The notes below the pieces were generated by a model. It ran no database searches, was not told where the DNA came from, and was given only the letters and a program-made list of their open reading frames with translations. Made by a program: the position numbers and the translations under genes. Below, one piece after another: positions 13,282-25,830 of a stretch of DNA of 64,000 bases. The stretch covers positions 1,472,501 through 1,536,500 of the forward strand of contig JAFCIZ010000005.1 of NCBI GenBank assembly GCA_017871115.1, given 5' to 3'. Source of the stretch: Cunninghamella blakesleeana. Its lineage: Eukaryota; Mucoromycota; Mucoromycetes; Mucorales; Cunninghamellaceae. How positions within the stretch are numbered: position 1 is the stretch's first letter; every line of letters starts with the position of its first letter.

Positions 13282-14981
13282 CTAAACAGTCTCTAATAAT
13301 GGGGATTGCGAATCATCGTCATGGATTTTATCTTCAGCTTCTTGGATACGATAATGAATTGCTGTTGCTTCTTTTTCCCAATTGACTCTTGATAAATAAG
13401 TCATTTGAGAAGATGCACTAAGGAAAAGAGCTACGGTTAACGCAACCCAAATACCAGTTAATTCCATATTAAATTTGAATGCAAGTGTATATCCAAGAGG
13501 TGCAGCAATTCCATAATAAGCAAATAAATTCAAGAATGCAGAGATCTTTTGCTTTCCAATTCTATATTATCCAAATAAATACGTACATATATAAAATATA
13601 TAATTAATACCATTAGTCTTTTTTTCAAAAAAAGAAAAAAGAAAAAAGAAATACCAAACACACACACACACATATATATATATCATTCTTTTTTCGCTCT
13701 TTTCTTTAAAAAAAGGAATTATAAAAACTTCATATTTTACCCTCTAATCACACCACCACTAACACCAGCTAAACCATCAGCAATTTGGAAAAGACCACAA
13801 ATTGGCAAAATAACAGCTACTTTTTTGACAACATCTTCATCTGAAGTAAAAGAATAACCAAACCAAGAACGTGTGGCAATAAAGAAAACAGAGTTTGCGA
13901 TACCAAAAAGAACAGCAAAGCACAAAGCTGTTCCAGCAGCCCGTTTTGCTTTTAAAGGGGACATAGCGCCTAAGCAATTACCAACACGATTAGAAGCTGC
14001 TACAGAAACACCAAAAGGAAATGTATATGTGGCGCCAGAAGCAGTTAATAAAATGGATTGAGCAGCTAAGTCTACCGTTCCTATGAAAGCTGCTGCTAAA
14101 GCACTTAATTCAAAAGCCCACCACTCAGCACTAATAGAGATGATACCAGGATAGGCTAATTTTAAAAAGGTTCCCCAATCCAATAAACATTCTCGTTTCC
14201 ATCCACCCCAAGCTTGCTTTCCTTCTACAAAATTAATATAAACCAATAATAATCCCAACATAAGCATATAACTAACACTGGTTGCTAAAGGTGCACCAAT
14301 AAAGCCAAGTTTAAATGGGTAGACAAATGTATAATTCATAATTAAATTGATGGGTGCGACAATGATCAATACATAAGAAGAAGCCTTCATAATGCCTTGA
14401 GCTTGCAAATATTTTTTAACACATTCAAATCCGATATAGAAAGGTGCTCCAATTAAAAGATATTTTAAAAATAAGCCTATAAAGGATGACAAGAAGAAAA
14501 AAATTAAGGGATTTATAAGTAACACAAAACTTAATTTTTTTAAAAAGAATATATTGGCTCTCCATTCCTTTTTTTATATATATAAAAAAAAACTAAAATT
14601 CTAAAACTTATTGCCGCAGTTATTACTAAACCCGATCAATTTTTTTTAACAATAACATTATCCATTTTTCCACTCGGTCTCTTTTTCTAATGTATATAGT
14701 ATCAATCTTTTTATCTCTATTTACTTACCAGCATGAAAAGCCAATTCAGGTTCTTGCTTTAAATAAATAAATATACTGGTAGCATTCAACCAGATTGTGG
14801 CAATAGGAATAAACATAATAGCAAGAATAAGCAATGCTCTTTGTAGGTGTAAACCAACCAAAGTTTTATCTTTTGCACCAGTCCAAGCTTGACTACATAA
14901 CGTATCCAAAGCTAAATTTCATATATAAATGGAGTAATAATAATACATTAATCTCTCTGATGACTTTTTATATATTTCTTC

Positions 14982-15015
<34 letters not shown>

Positions 15016-15052
15016 CATTATCACTATCACTATCATTATCATTATCACTATC

Positions 15053-15083
<31 letters not shown>

Positions 15084-15379
15084 CCTGAAGCCACACCAAA
15101 ACAAGTAGACCAGGCACTAACACTAGCAAACATAGAACCTAAAGCAGCCCCAGCTAATTCAGTTGAACCCAAGTGTCCAAGAGTAATAACAGAAGCAAAT
15201 TGTAATGAATTTTGTAATAAATAAGTACCTATAATAGGTAAACAGTTTTTCGCTAGCCATAAAAATTCAGCTTTCCAAGTACTATCATTATCATTATCAA
15301 ACTTTAAAGATTGAACAAGAGGTGTTCTTTCTGTAGGCATTTCTGAGGAATTGATAGATTTAGTGGTATCCCTTGTCAT
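13282..15379 (-). CDS. MATE family (multidrug and toxic compound extrusion) transporter
   Basis: Four exons in gene order, 15379-15085, 14911-14729, 14476-13741 and 13561-13282, give 497 residues. The protein has about twelve hydrophobic segments in two homologous halves, as in eukaryotic MATE antiporters. Family motifs include TLGHLGSTELAGAALG, ALDTLCSQAWTGAK in the first half, the loop KYLQAQGIMK, and SVAASNRVGNCLGA and GGVIRGIGKQK in the second. It probably exports organic cations or metabolites in exchange for protons or Na+ at the plasma or vacuolar membrane; the substrate cannot be inferred. The short N terminus contains ERTPLVQ, a dileucine-like sequence typical of vacuolar family members. 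Intron 1 is filled with a GATAAT-type repeat and stays open in frame. The start is the first in-frame ATG. Confidence 0.92.
14981..15080. repeat. Tandem (ATTATC)n hexanucleotide repeat in MATE intron 1
   Basis: About 95 nt of ATTATC units with occasional ACTATC variants lie inside the first intron of the MATE gene. In the gene's sense strand it reads as GATAAT repeats and encodes Asn/Asp alternation if the intron is retained. Confidence 0.9.
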
Positions 15380-15709
15380 TGTTTATTATATTTTTATATA
15401 TAAATATATATATATTTATATTTATATATGTATGTATGTAAATTGGTATATAATTAAAAATTAAAGAAAGTAAAGGAAAAAGGAAAAGAAAAAAAAATAA
15501 AAAATTTTTAAAAGAGGAAATTTATAAAAAAAATTTATATTACATTTCCCTTAACTCCGAATATTTTTCTGGATGAATCATTATTTTATGTCAAAATCTG
15601 TCACATGAACATAAGAATAAAATTGGCCCAATCAATTTTCAATTTTACAGTAGCCTATGAGTTTATTTTATTTTATTTTATTTTGATTTTCAAAAAGCTT
15701 AGATTGATA

Positions 15710-15744
<35 letters not shown>

Positions 15745-16099
15745 GTATTTTATTTAAATTATTCAATTGGTAGCTTTGTTTGATTATCTTTAAAAAATTA
15801 TATATTTGCTTTGGTTATCAAAAGATTAAATCAATATTAATACAAGACCTTATAATAAAAAGTTGTTCATTTGTTTAAATATTAACATTTTTTAAATATA
15901 TAAGCTTATAGTTTATAATTTTAATAATAAAATATTACTTGGACTAGTAAAGAATGGGTAGCTTATTAAAAAATCATTATTTAAACAGAATCCCAAGAGA
16001 CAATCCTAAAATTATACATAAAATCCAACACACAAGTTTGTGGGTTAATGCTAAAAGTATAATATTATATTTGATAATGTAAAAGTTAATCTTATGAAT

Positions 16100-16144
<45 letters not shown>

Positions 16145-16401
16145 CATTATATCAAAAATACCTGGTATTGCTACTATCTGTGAAGAAGTATACAAGTTAG
16201 AAGAAATGATGGATATATAAATGAATTGATTAAGTGCATAATAAGTATACCATATTAGTACAAGTAGTGACAAATATTTATAAAAGTAAATTAAAAAAAA
16301 TGCTATTGTTTATAAGATAATAAAACATGTTTACAAAATAAAAAATCATATGATTACATACACAATAAAAACAAACGCTGAACTTTAATATTTTAAAAAA
16401 A
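15380..16401. other. Intergenic region with a TA run and a 42-nt poly(A) tract
   Basis: This includes the MATE promoter. A TA repeat covers about 15715-15741 and an uninterrupted run of roughly 42 A covers 16100-16141. No supported gene; the minus-strand 98-residue frame at 15977-16273 merely reads through the homopolymer as poly-Phe. Confidence 0.6.
16100..16141. repeat. Poly(A) homopolymer of about 42 nt
   Basis: An uninterrupted A run on the plus strand lies 260 bp upstream of the nuclease-fold remnant. It could be a slippage product or the trace of a retroposed 3' end, though no upstream transcript-like sequence was recognised. Confidence 0.85.
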
Positions 16402-16780
16402 ATGGATAGTCTTTCGTGGTAAATTCACTTTAATAGTTATTGAAGTTAAAAGACTAGATTGGGGTCAAGGGATGGTGCAACTTCTTATGCAAATATATAA
16501 CGCTTATATTCAAAATATAATACTTGGTGCTTCAAAAAATCATGTAGTATATGGTATTGTAACAACAGGATACACATGGAAAATTAGTTGTTATAAGGGA
16601 AACGATATAAATAATGATCACGATATTAAATCGAGTATTGTATGAAAATATGAAGAAAAGATCGACCCAATTGAAACAAGCTTACAAAGAGATCAAGAAC
16701 GACGGGAAGAGAAAGTAACTCTTTTTGTGGAAAAATTAAATTACATGGTTGATCATTCTTATACTAGCTTTACTGAATAA
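16402..16780 (+). pseudogene. Decayed gene fragment with nuclease-fold-like E-x-K motif
   Basis: One frame stays open from about 16402 to a TAA at 16778-16780 except for a single in-frame TGA at 16643-16645. Translation shows TLIVIEVKRLDWGQG followed by MVQLLMQIYNAYIQN, VVYGIVTTGYTWKI and, after the stop, an acidic/basic helical tail. The hydrophobic-hydrophobic-E-V-K strand followed by a Q-rich helix is the second half of the PD-(D/E)xK nuclease fold, as found in large repeated protein families of Mucoromycota, some linked to Crinkler-type proteins. No upstream exon or start could be joined, so this looks like a truncated remnant. Codon use is AT-rich like the neighbours. The fold assignment is inference. 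Confidence 0.5.
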
Positions 16781-17178
16781 TTTAGTTAGCTTTTTCTAAT
16801 TTAAATAATTTACAGTAATATAAATATGAGAGCATGTTTTTATATTTTTAATTTTCTTTGCTTTCATTTTTTATCATTTTTATTTTTTATAATATTAATG
16901 CGAAATACTGTATTTCAAAATATAGACAAAAGACATTCATTTTTATTTTACTTATTATTTATTATCATTATACTATAACGTATACGATCAGTATAAGGAA
17001 TAGTACACCTGGATAACCCGTGCACCTAGTATTTCTCTTTAATTATGCAACAGTATTTTATTTATTATTAAAAATATGAATTATTCACTATTATTTGTTT
17101 ATTTGTTTATTTGTTATGTACAATATAATAATAATAATATTTATATATATAGCCCCCTTCCTTTTTTTTTTCCTTTAC
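16781..17178. other. AT-rich intergenic region
   Basis: It lies downstream of both the remnant (plus) and the 17179 gene (minus). Nothing beyond AT-rich sequence and 3' untranslated signals is visible. Confidence 0.5.
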
Positions 17179-17949
17179 TTAAAATAATGAAGCCCAATCT
17201 TCATTCTTCATACTTAGGCCTTGTTGTACTGCAACTGATTTATTACCATTTGCTACACCCATTAAATGATTACGAATCATTTGTAAACGATGAACAGCTT
17301 TCAATGGAGCATCTTCTTGATTATTTCCCTCCTTTAGTTCTTCCTTTGCTTCTTTAATTAAATTTTCAATCATAGGAGGTAACCCATAAACATCATCAAT
17401 ATACGTACTATCATATTTTTCAATATAATCCACAATATCATCTGATAATAACCATGCTTCCATCGATTGTTGTCGTCGCTTTTCCAACTCTGCTAAACTA
17501 TGTTGATGATCTGCTTGATGCTGATAACTACGATATGACATAGATCCCTCTCTTAAATCATCGCCATGGATTTCTTCGTGATATACTTCACTAGGGGCAT
17601 CATTTAAAAAGGATAATACTTCTGATCCATCCATAGCGGACATGGCGGCTAGCTGAAGATGTCGTTGACTACCTGGTATTAATTCATTCGTCGTACTATT
17701 ATTATTGGGTATCATAGAATAAGCGACATTAGGCTTTGAAGAAGAAGAAAAAGAAGTTGAAGTAAACTGGTCAAATTCTTGGTTATAGTTAGAAGTGTGA
17801 ACAGGATTACTAGTCTTACTTCGGAATGAAGAAGAACTTTGATTCATAGCTGAAACTGGATTGTATCGGCTACCGGTTGCTAAAGTACGATCATGATGGA
17901 GTGTATTATTCAAGTGTGAAGGTTCAGCTTTAGATGTTAAAAAACTCAT
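17179..17949 (-). CDS. Conserved fungal-type hypothetical protein
   Basis: A single exon encodes 256 residues. The N-terminal half is Ser/Asn-rich and disordered. The C-terminal half is more ordered: a helix with LAELEKRRQQSMEAWLLSDD, then DIVDYIEKYDSTYIDDVYGL, PPMIENLIKEAKEELKEG and KAVHRLQMIRNHLMG. The pattern D-D-V-Y-G-L-P-P followed by two amphipathic helices looks like a conserved domain, but I do not recognise the family. The very C terminus ends in NEDWASLF, a short acidic/aromatic tail. No signal peptide or membrane segment is visible. The gene lacks introns, unlike most neighbours. The start is the first ATG of the frame, preceded by an AT-rich leader. Confidence 0.8.
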   Translation of the reverse strand: MSFLTSKAEPSHLNNTLHHDRTLATGSRYNPVSAMNQSSSSFRSKTSNPVHTSNYNQEFDQFTSTSFSSSSKPNVAYSMIPNNNSTTNELIPGSQRHLQLAAMSAMDGSEVLSFLNDAPSEVYHEEIHGDDLREGSMSYRSYQHQADHQHSLAELEKRRQQSMEAWLLSDDIVDYIEKYDSTYIDDVYGLPPMIENLIKEAKEELKEGNNQEDAPLKAVHRLQMIRNHLMGVANGNKSVAVQQGLSMKNEDWASLF

Positions 17950-18424
17950 TTTGATATTTATAAAATAAATAAATATATATGTATAAAAAAGAAAAATTAA
18001 AAAGAAGGAGTGGTTAAATATTTTTTTTGAAAAAAGGAGGAAATTATTTATTTATTTTACTAACGCCAAATATTTAAACCTCAAGTAATCGGAACTGAAC
18101 ATGTGATAGTTACTTAATCAAATCAACTGAAAAGAATTTCAAATAAATAAAAAACTATACTTGCAAGATAGTAAAAAACATTTATAAACTAGTCAAATAG
18201 ATTAATTATTCGATTCAATTAATAAAAATATAATAAAACTATTATAATTATAACACACGCTTCATTTTATACTTGTATATATATACATTCAACCATTTTT
18301 TAATCTTATCATTGATACCATAAAAAGAATCACATTCGGACAATCAAAAATAAAGAATAAAAAATTAACCGCCATACTAGTGTAAACCTTAATGTCTTTA
18401 TTTAAAAATGAATCCAGAAAATAA
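17950..18424. other. Intergenic region between two minus-strand genes
   Basis: It contains the promoter of the 17179 gene and the 3' end of FAM50. No gene is seen; the 76-residue minus frame at 18289-18519 overlaps the last FAM50 exon and intron in another frame. Confidence 0.5.
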
Positions 18425-20176
18425 TTATAATTTTTTGTCTTTGATTCTATAGGCACCATACTAAAATAATAAAAATAAATATAAATATAAGCATTAAATT
18501 TCCAATAAAACAAAATCATGGATATATCTCATAAAAATAAAGGAACATATAACTTACATCTTTAGAATGTTCATAAGTTTCCCATCGACTCGCTGGAAAT
18601 ATATGTTTATTTCTTTCATACCATGACCTTTCTACTACCTTACCAGCATGAGACTATAAAAAAATAAAAATAAAAATAAAAAAATGAAGCATATTTTATT
18701 AAAATTATATTATTATTATAATATATGTTTATATGCCTGTACTTCGTAAAATATATACTTACTTCTTCTTTTTCAACAGTAGCATCATTTACTAAACGAA
18801 TATCATCATGTACATCAAAACTAAATAATGGACCTGATTTACCACGGACTTTATTAATAATGAAATCATAGAATGTGTAATGCTAAAAAAAAAAAAGATA
18901 CATACATTTTAGTTTATCAATGAATAATGATTAACAATATCTTTTTTTTTCTTTCTTTTTTTGTCTTAATTAACCTTACATGAGGAATAATTAAATCTTC
19001 TTTGACATAAATCAAGTTGTCTACATTTACACCACGTAATTGAGGAAATTGTTTTCGGCAATTATCCAAAAACTGAGCAATTGTATCACCTTTTTTACAC
19101 TAATTACATAAATATTTTATCTGGTTATTTTTTTTTTTTTTTTTTTGACTCTTCATTTGATGATTGTCATTTATTTTTGAAAATAAAATTTACCTGCACA
19201 ACTTTACGGTGACCAGTACCATCCCAATAAGAATATGTAATATCAATCGTTTCATCTGTTAAAATAAATTAAAAAAGATATAAAGTTGATGATGAATATA
19301 AACCTTAATTCTATTTATTTTTTATTCTTTCATGTCATTATTTTCACTACTATTATTGACTTACTTTTTATTGCTTCTTGTTTTAGTAACCATTCTTTTC
19401 TTAAATTTTCCCTTTCTATTCTTTCCTGTTCTTCACGTTCTCTATCAGGTAAAAAACTTGTATTGACGGATGGATCTTTACCTAATTTTCTTTTTTTGTG
19501 ATTGCTACTGTTATTTTCCTTTCCTAAATCTGTCGATTCTCTCTTCTCATCCGTATTGTCTCCTTCGTTTTCTTCTTCTTCATCAGCCGCAAAAGATAAC
19601 TTCATCACCTGTTTCTTCTTTCGCTTTTTCTTTTTTTCCTCTCTATGATTATAAACAATGTATATGTATATATAATTATGAGTCTATAGTACTATAAATT
19701 TATGCATTGTATAAATTTAAAATGTAACTTATCATTATGATTATTGTGATTTTACTTACAATAATGGTGCTGTATTGGCCGCTTCTCTTTTTTGTTGTTC
19801 TTCCAAGTTTTCACGAATTTTACGATAATCTGAAAGTTCTGTTAAACCAATAGTACTCGTTTTTAATTGTGATTCAATATCAGTAGTAGCCGCTGCAAAT
19901 TTGTCAGAACCAACACGTACCTCATTTAACTATGTATATTTAATATATATATATATATATGTATATGTATATGTATATAAAATGTAAATGTAAACAAATA
20001 TCCATTTTAATCTAGATCTTTATTTTTTTATTACTTTTTTTTATTGTCAATACTACTAATTGTTATTTTATTGTTACTTTAGCAATCCTTTGTTTTTCTT
20101 TTTCTGATTCTTCATAAATCTTTTGTCTTGCTTTTTCTAATTGTTTTCGACGATGTCCCTCGGCTTGTGAATCCAT
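18425..20176 (-). CDS. FAM50A/XAP5 family nuclear protein
   Basis: Eight exons in gene order (20176-20078, 19929-19760, 19642-19365, 19255-19194, 19099-18980, 18882-18763, 18653-18558, 18460-18425) give 326 residues; human FAM50A has 339. The C-terminal XAP5 domain is clear: [47 protein letters not shown] and [16 protein letters not shown]. The N terminus is a charged coiled coil, followed by a basic nuclear-localisation stretch (KKKKRKKK) and an acidic run. The family is nuclear and associates with spliceosomal complexes. The gene is divergent from NBS1 with 774 bp between start codons. The last exon encodes only [11 protein letters not shown]. Start choice: the first ATG, giving [19 protein letters not shown], typical for fungal members. 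Confidence 0.93.
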
Positions 20177-20950
20177 GATTATTATTGATGTTTTTAAAGG
20201 CAAAGAGAGCAAAAGAAGTAATTTGAAAAAAAAAAAATTGCTAGAAAAAAAAGCGGGGATTAAAATTCGAATTTTTCTAGATTTTCGTATATAAAGTATA
20301 GTTTATTTAACTTTTTCAAATATGCGTACCAAATCTTTTATAACCACTAAAAATTCAAAGAAAACATACAATTAAATAATTATATTTAATAAACAATGGA
20401 TATTTTTCTTCATTTTCTTTTATACTAAAATTAAGGGAAAAAAACGAATGCTAGTGTGACCTTGTTTAGAGATTAACCGTAAAAATTTCTTCCTTTTTCT
20501 CGTTTATTAGTAGCTTCTTCTACACTTACTATAACTTTGTAAATTATTTCATTTATAATTAAATTTTTACTTTGAGTTCAGTTATATTCTTTAAAATTTT
20601 TGAATGAGAAAACACATAAATATATAGCCTTTGGATTTGCATAATTTTTACACATATTATAGCCCAAAATCTATATAACTTACCCAAATTCAAAGAAATT
20701 TTTTCATAAGATCATATGAATATCATATAATATATAATTTAAGTAATAATGATGTAGAGAAGTTATTAGGGGAAAAAAATGAGGTTACTCACTAACAGTG
20801 ATGGTTATTAAAAAAAACCTAGTGGAGTTCTAACCAGTTCAAAAAATTTTGGCAGGAAATGATTTTTTTTATATTCTTTTTTTTTTTTTTTTTTTGCTTT
20901 GCCGCTTTTCTTTTTTATTAAAAAAAATTACAGGTATTATTGATTGTACA
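20177..20950. promoter_or_regulatory. Shared divergent promoter region of FAM50 and NBS1
   Basis: The 774 bp between two divergent start codons must hold both promoters. T-rich tracts at 20873-20895 precede NBS1. No strongly recognisable factor site is seen beyond a TTGGCAGGAAA sequence near 20850, one base off an E2F-type site. Confidence 0.5.
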
Positions 20951-23900
20951 ATGTGGTTTTTATATTTCATTGTAAATAACAATGGTAATTATTAAAAATT
21001 AATGTAATTAAATATAAACTTATTCATTTTTTTTTTATACATACTTAACTATATAAACTCTGTTCTTATATTTTTTTCAATAGTAAATCAAAAAGTACTA
21101 TTAAGACCTTCAAGGAAGTACACATTAGGAAGAAAAGGTACATGTCATACAAATGATCCATTTTCTTAAAATAAAGAAAAATTATACACACATATACTAA
21201 TAACCACTCATATTTTTTTTATTTTATTTTATTTCATAACTTTTAAATAGATTGTGATATATTGATTCGCGAAGATAAATCCATTTCCAAATATCACGCT
21301 ACTCTGAAAATAGAAGATATTTCTAGAGAATATATCGTAAGTATATATATATATATATATACATTTAAAAAATAGAATAAAAAAAATTAAGGATTATTGA
21401 AACTGAATAATAAATAAGTTTTATTTTTTTGTTTTGCTTTCTATCTAGACTAATATATATGAACGAGCAGTAGTAACCTTTTACGATGACTCTAAATTTG
21501 GAAGCTATGTCAATTCTAAAAAAGTTGAAAAAGGAGAATCAAAGGAAGTTTACTTAAAGGACGGTGATATTATTAAGCTTGGAACAAAATTTTCATTATT
21601 CAAGTAATATATAAAGATAATAATAATAATACAATAACAATAACAATAGAAAAGTATTAATTTTTCAATTTCTTATGATTAAATTACAATAGATTAAAAT
21701 GGGAACCACTGGTGATATGTAGACAAAAGTTACCAGAAGACACTAAATTCATTTTATATAATAGTGCTATTGATATTGGTAAATCACATATAAATAAAAT
21801 AATAAAATAGAAACTTATTTACTAAAAAAATAAACTATAACTTACTATTACTTTCATCGTTATATTTTTTATTATATAGGCGCCAAAGTAACACAAAATA
21901 TTGGTGATCCATTTACACATTTATATATGGATAATCTTCGAATCTCGTATAAAGTGGCTCGATGCCTTGCTCAAGCGAAACCCATTATTTCACAAAAATG
22001 GTTAGATGCTCTCTGTAATTCCTCTGATAATAATTTTAACTATCCTCCTATAAACTCTTCTTATTTACCCCCAATTGATCAATCTTGTGATGAAGGGTTT
22101 GGAATACCTGATTTTAAACCAAATACAAATCGGTCAAAATTATTTAAAAATAAAACTTTTCTTTTTTTTGATGAAAAGCAGGTAAGGGTTAAGAAAAATA
22201 AGAAAAAAAAGCATCATCTCATTAACCATGTATTTATACTTTATTAACGCCATCAATATAACTATTTTATTTCATTTTATCATATAAAGCATAGCCATAT
22301 CAGCCCTCTTGTTATAGCTGCAAATGGAACTTGCCAATTATATCATATTGAAAAAATAGATCCTATATTGGAATGTATTGGTAGTGTGAATAAAATTGTT
22401 ATTCAACCTAGAGAGATAAACAACCAAATAGCTTGGAATAATATTGTTAATTACTTGGACTCCTTGTAAGTAATAGTAATAACAACAATAATAGTAATAT
22501 ATATTAATATTATATATATGGTTTGAAATAGATTTAGCAAACCAACAACTTTTTTTTAATATATTTTATTTAGTGAACGAAGAGCAGTGGATGAAAATGA
22601 AATAGGTTTGGCAATCGCCTATTGCTCTATGGAAGTTTACTGTTGTACTAGGTTAGATACTGACCAGTTACTATCAGAATTATCACAAAATCGAGGCTTA
22701 CTGCAGCCTAGTGCACCTAGCATGGATGGAAGAATGAGCTATGAAATAACACCATCTCTTTTAATACCATCTACTTCCCTTTCACCCCATTCAACACCAC
22801 CATCTACTTCAAAACCTTCTCCTCCAATACCATCCACTTCAAGACCGGCTACTTCAAGACCGGCTACTTCAAGACCAGCTACTTCAAACTTAAGTACTTC
22901 AAATTCATTTCATTCAGGAAAATCAACTATTTTAGATACATCAAAAATACACACTTTGGAAAATTCAAAATCATCTACTTCAGGAAATTCAAAATTATTC
23001 TCCTCAAGTTCAAGTGCTTTAACGTCAACTAATAAAGAACCAGAAATTAAAAGGGTAAATATTATATATATAATGGATTTAAATATGCACAGTTTAATTA
23101 ATTTTTATTTATACTTTATTCAATCAACTCTAGGAATTAGATTTGGAAGATATATTTGATGATTTAATTGGTGATGATGATGACGATAAAGCCGCTTCTT
23201 CTGCAATTGAATATACTTCTTTAACATCTAGAGCTTCTAACTCTGTTTCAGCAACTAATAAATCTAGCAATACCATTTCTATCGCCAAACCTGAAGCTGT
23301 TACTTCAATCTCCAACTCTATGAATATAATTTCATCAAGCCAACAATCTTCTGAAAGAAAAAAAACTACTATTAAGGACTTCATGAGCTCAAAGGACAAT
23401 AAAGAGAAGAAATCAACATCTTTCATTCAAAAAAATAATAACACTGGTATCGAAGTAAATAACTCAGTAATTGATGATATATTAGGCTATTCACTCGATG
23501 ATGACAATGATGGTTTACAAAATAATAATAATAATAATAATAATCCGGTTGAACAACCATCGTCTGATTCTTCACATTACCATTTACCTGATTTGGATAA
23601 TCGTCGCCAAGAAACGCTACCCCAATTACAACCATCAACATCTTACGCTTCTTTATCTATAGATAATGATACTGGTAATAATAATAATAATAAATCAACA
23701 AAGGGAAAGGGTAAAAAAAAAAGAGGTACAGCGTCAGAACAATTTGAAGCATCAGCTACTCCAACAAAAAAACAACGTTACGAAGAAGATCTACTTCCTG
23801 AATTAAAATATGAAAACAATGAAATTATTGAAGGCAAACAATATTCAAATGTCAGATATAAGAAAATGGTTTTAGCACCATATCCAAGAAGTAATTTACA

Positions 23901-24337
23901 AGTACAACAAATGTCATCAAATGTGAAAAATGTTAAAAGATTTAAAAAAGTAATGAACATGCACATATTTTCAAACATACACAGATAAAGTAATATTTGC
24001 TGTATTATGCTTCTAAATTATTCATTTGATTTTATTTTTGATTATTATTATTTTTATATATAATGATTAGTCAACTCCAGCCCATTTTAACCCTTTACAA
24101 ATCATTCCAATGCAAAGTGAACAAGATAGCTTATCCGTAAATAGACACAACGCCTTAAGTAAACTTATTAAATGTGAAAAATATATATATATATATATAT
24201 TAAAAGGCTATTTAAAAGATATATCTATCTAACATCACTGTATAAATCATTGAATTAATTATATAGGTACTATAGCGAGACGTATAGATAATGATTTTGA
24301 CGATGTCAGAATAAAACCGACTAGAGTTCGAATTTAA
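20951..24337 (+). CDS. NBS1: Nibrin/NBS1 homologue (MRN complex subunit)
   Basis: Eleven exons (20951-20984, 21084-21137, 21251-21336, 21449-21603, 21693-21778, 21880-22181, 22290-22465, 22574-23054, 23134-23949, 24071-24173, 24267-24337) give 787 residues. The N terminus is an FHA domain (MWFLYF..., YTLGRKDCDILI, SISKYHATL, FGSYVN). It is followed by a BRCT region (NLRISYKVARCLAQAKPIISQ/KWLDAL) and the second nibrin BRCT (GLAIAYCSMEVYCC). The long middle is Ser/Thr/Asn-rich and includes a triple ATSRP repeat. Near the C terminus NVKNVKRFKKSTPAHFNP resembles the MRE11-binding KNFKKFKK motif, and the protein ends RIKPTRVRI. In the family it recruits MRE11-RAD50 and ATM/Tel1 to DNA double-strand breaks in the nucleus. 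Introns 6 and 10 have weaker signals (acceptor ATAAAG; donor GTGAAA). Confidence 0.9.
22837..22881 (+). repeat. Three tandem 15-nt repeats coding ATSRP in NBS1
   Basis: The unit ACTTCAAGACCGGCT is repeated with one substitution, adding Ala-Thr-Ser-Arg-Pro three times within the disordered linker. It stays in frame and probably varies in copy number. Confidence 0.75.
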
Positions 24338-24474
24338 TTATACCAATACAGATACACATACAAACATATACATACATGTGTGCGTGTATATCTTCAGTAC
24401 TGCATAGCAATTATATAGTTTATAGTAATTTTTTTATCATTAAAATGAACTACCTTAATAAAATTGTAATATTA

Positions 24475-24510
<36 letters not shown>

Positions 24511-24549
24511 AAAAAAAGAAAAGAATTTAAATTGAAAAAGATAAACATA

Positions 24550-24970
24550 TTAAGGTTTTTTTCCATATACTAATCTAAAACGATTGGATATATTATATTC
24601 TTTGGACGAATTGAGTGCTTCATTCAAGGTTTCTTTAAACTCTTTTTCTGTTACTGAAGTCAGCTTGGTCACCATAACGCCTACAGCTGCAAGAGCTAAA
24701 CGTTGAATAGAAAGATATAATTTACCAGCATCACCACCCCATTCACCTAATAAAAATACGCACATGTAAAAAATCATTGTTAATCACCAATTATTAATTA
24801 TTAATTTTATTAATTTATTTATTTTAAAAGAATATTAAAAATATTACCTATAGGAATAGTATAATTAATATCTTGAATATCATTAAAACCAGAATCATTT
24901 AAGAACGAAGATATCTTATCAGCAATAAAAGAATCCATCCTTCTAGCAGTCAAAGCATCATCAACTATAA

Positions 24971-25002
<32 letters not shown>

Positions 25003-25830
25003 GTACATGTCAGTAAATTTACTTGATCAATTTCATTTTACTTATTTTATTTTATTTAAAAAAATAGAGAAGGAAAAGTAATACTTACTCCAACTAGATA
25101 TTTTTACAAGAGATGGAGGTGCGTTTTTATAATCATTCACTAATTCAAGTATCTCAATAACACCACCTTTTTTCAAAACACGTTTTAATTCTTGGATTGA
25201 CTTTTTATATTGATCGGTTGGAAACCCCATCACTAAAAATCGTTGGAATACAAAATGAAAGGATTCATCTTCAAATGGTAGACCATTTACTGCATTGATA
25301 ATTTTAAATTCAAGATTAGGTGGCAAATCATTCGTCACAAAAACATTTGCCATATCAATACCTATAAATTTAGAATTTGTATATAATTTTGCCATATCCT
25401 TTAAAAAAATAATAAAAACATTATTAATACTGATATTATTTATACATTTTAATTTAATTAAAAAAAAGAGTTTTTTTTATTACTCTTATCCAAAATCCTG
25501 GCCCACAACCAACATCTAAAACTTGAATACCTTTTGATAATGCCTCATGCATTGGAGCTTTATAAAGTCCGCCCAAAATCATTCTGTAATAGATTATTTA
25601 TAATGTGTATGTAAATAATATAAACCATATATATAAATTGATTTTTTTTTTCATTATTTATGTTTTATTGTTATTTACTTCCATAAATTGTGATTTAACC
25701 TTAAACGTTCTACTTCAGTAGCATCACTTGGTAAAATATAAGCAATAGAATCATCATCAACTACTTTTCGACCATCCTTGTATTGAAAAGATACCACTTC
25801 TTCCTTATACCCAATGTTTTTTAAAGACAT
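24550..25830 (-). CDS. SAM-dependent methyltransferase (class I, fungal type)
   Basis: Five exons (25830-25679, 25583-25484, 25398-25089, 24964-24848, 24746-24550) give 291 residues. The class I methyltransferase motifs are in order: motif I VLDVGCGPGFWI, the acidic residue after beta-2 in FIGIDMANVF, then NAVNGLPFEDESFHFVFQRF, and LKRVLKKGGVIEILELV. The N terminus (RLRLNHNLWKMILGG) is typical of the fungal TAM-like/LaeA-like group whose substrates are mostly unknown. No targeting signal is seen. The gene is divergent from elongin C, with only 233 bp between starts. The substrate could be a small molecule or a protein; nothing in the sequence chooses. Confidence 0.88.

Noticed and set aside
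15977..16273. 98-residue minus-strand reading frame
   Set aside because: Depends on reading through a 42-nt homopolymer as poly-Phe; no family features.
23130..23426. 98-residue minus-strand frame
   Set aside because: Antisense shadow of NBS1 exon 9.
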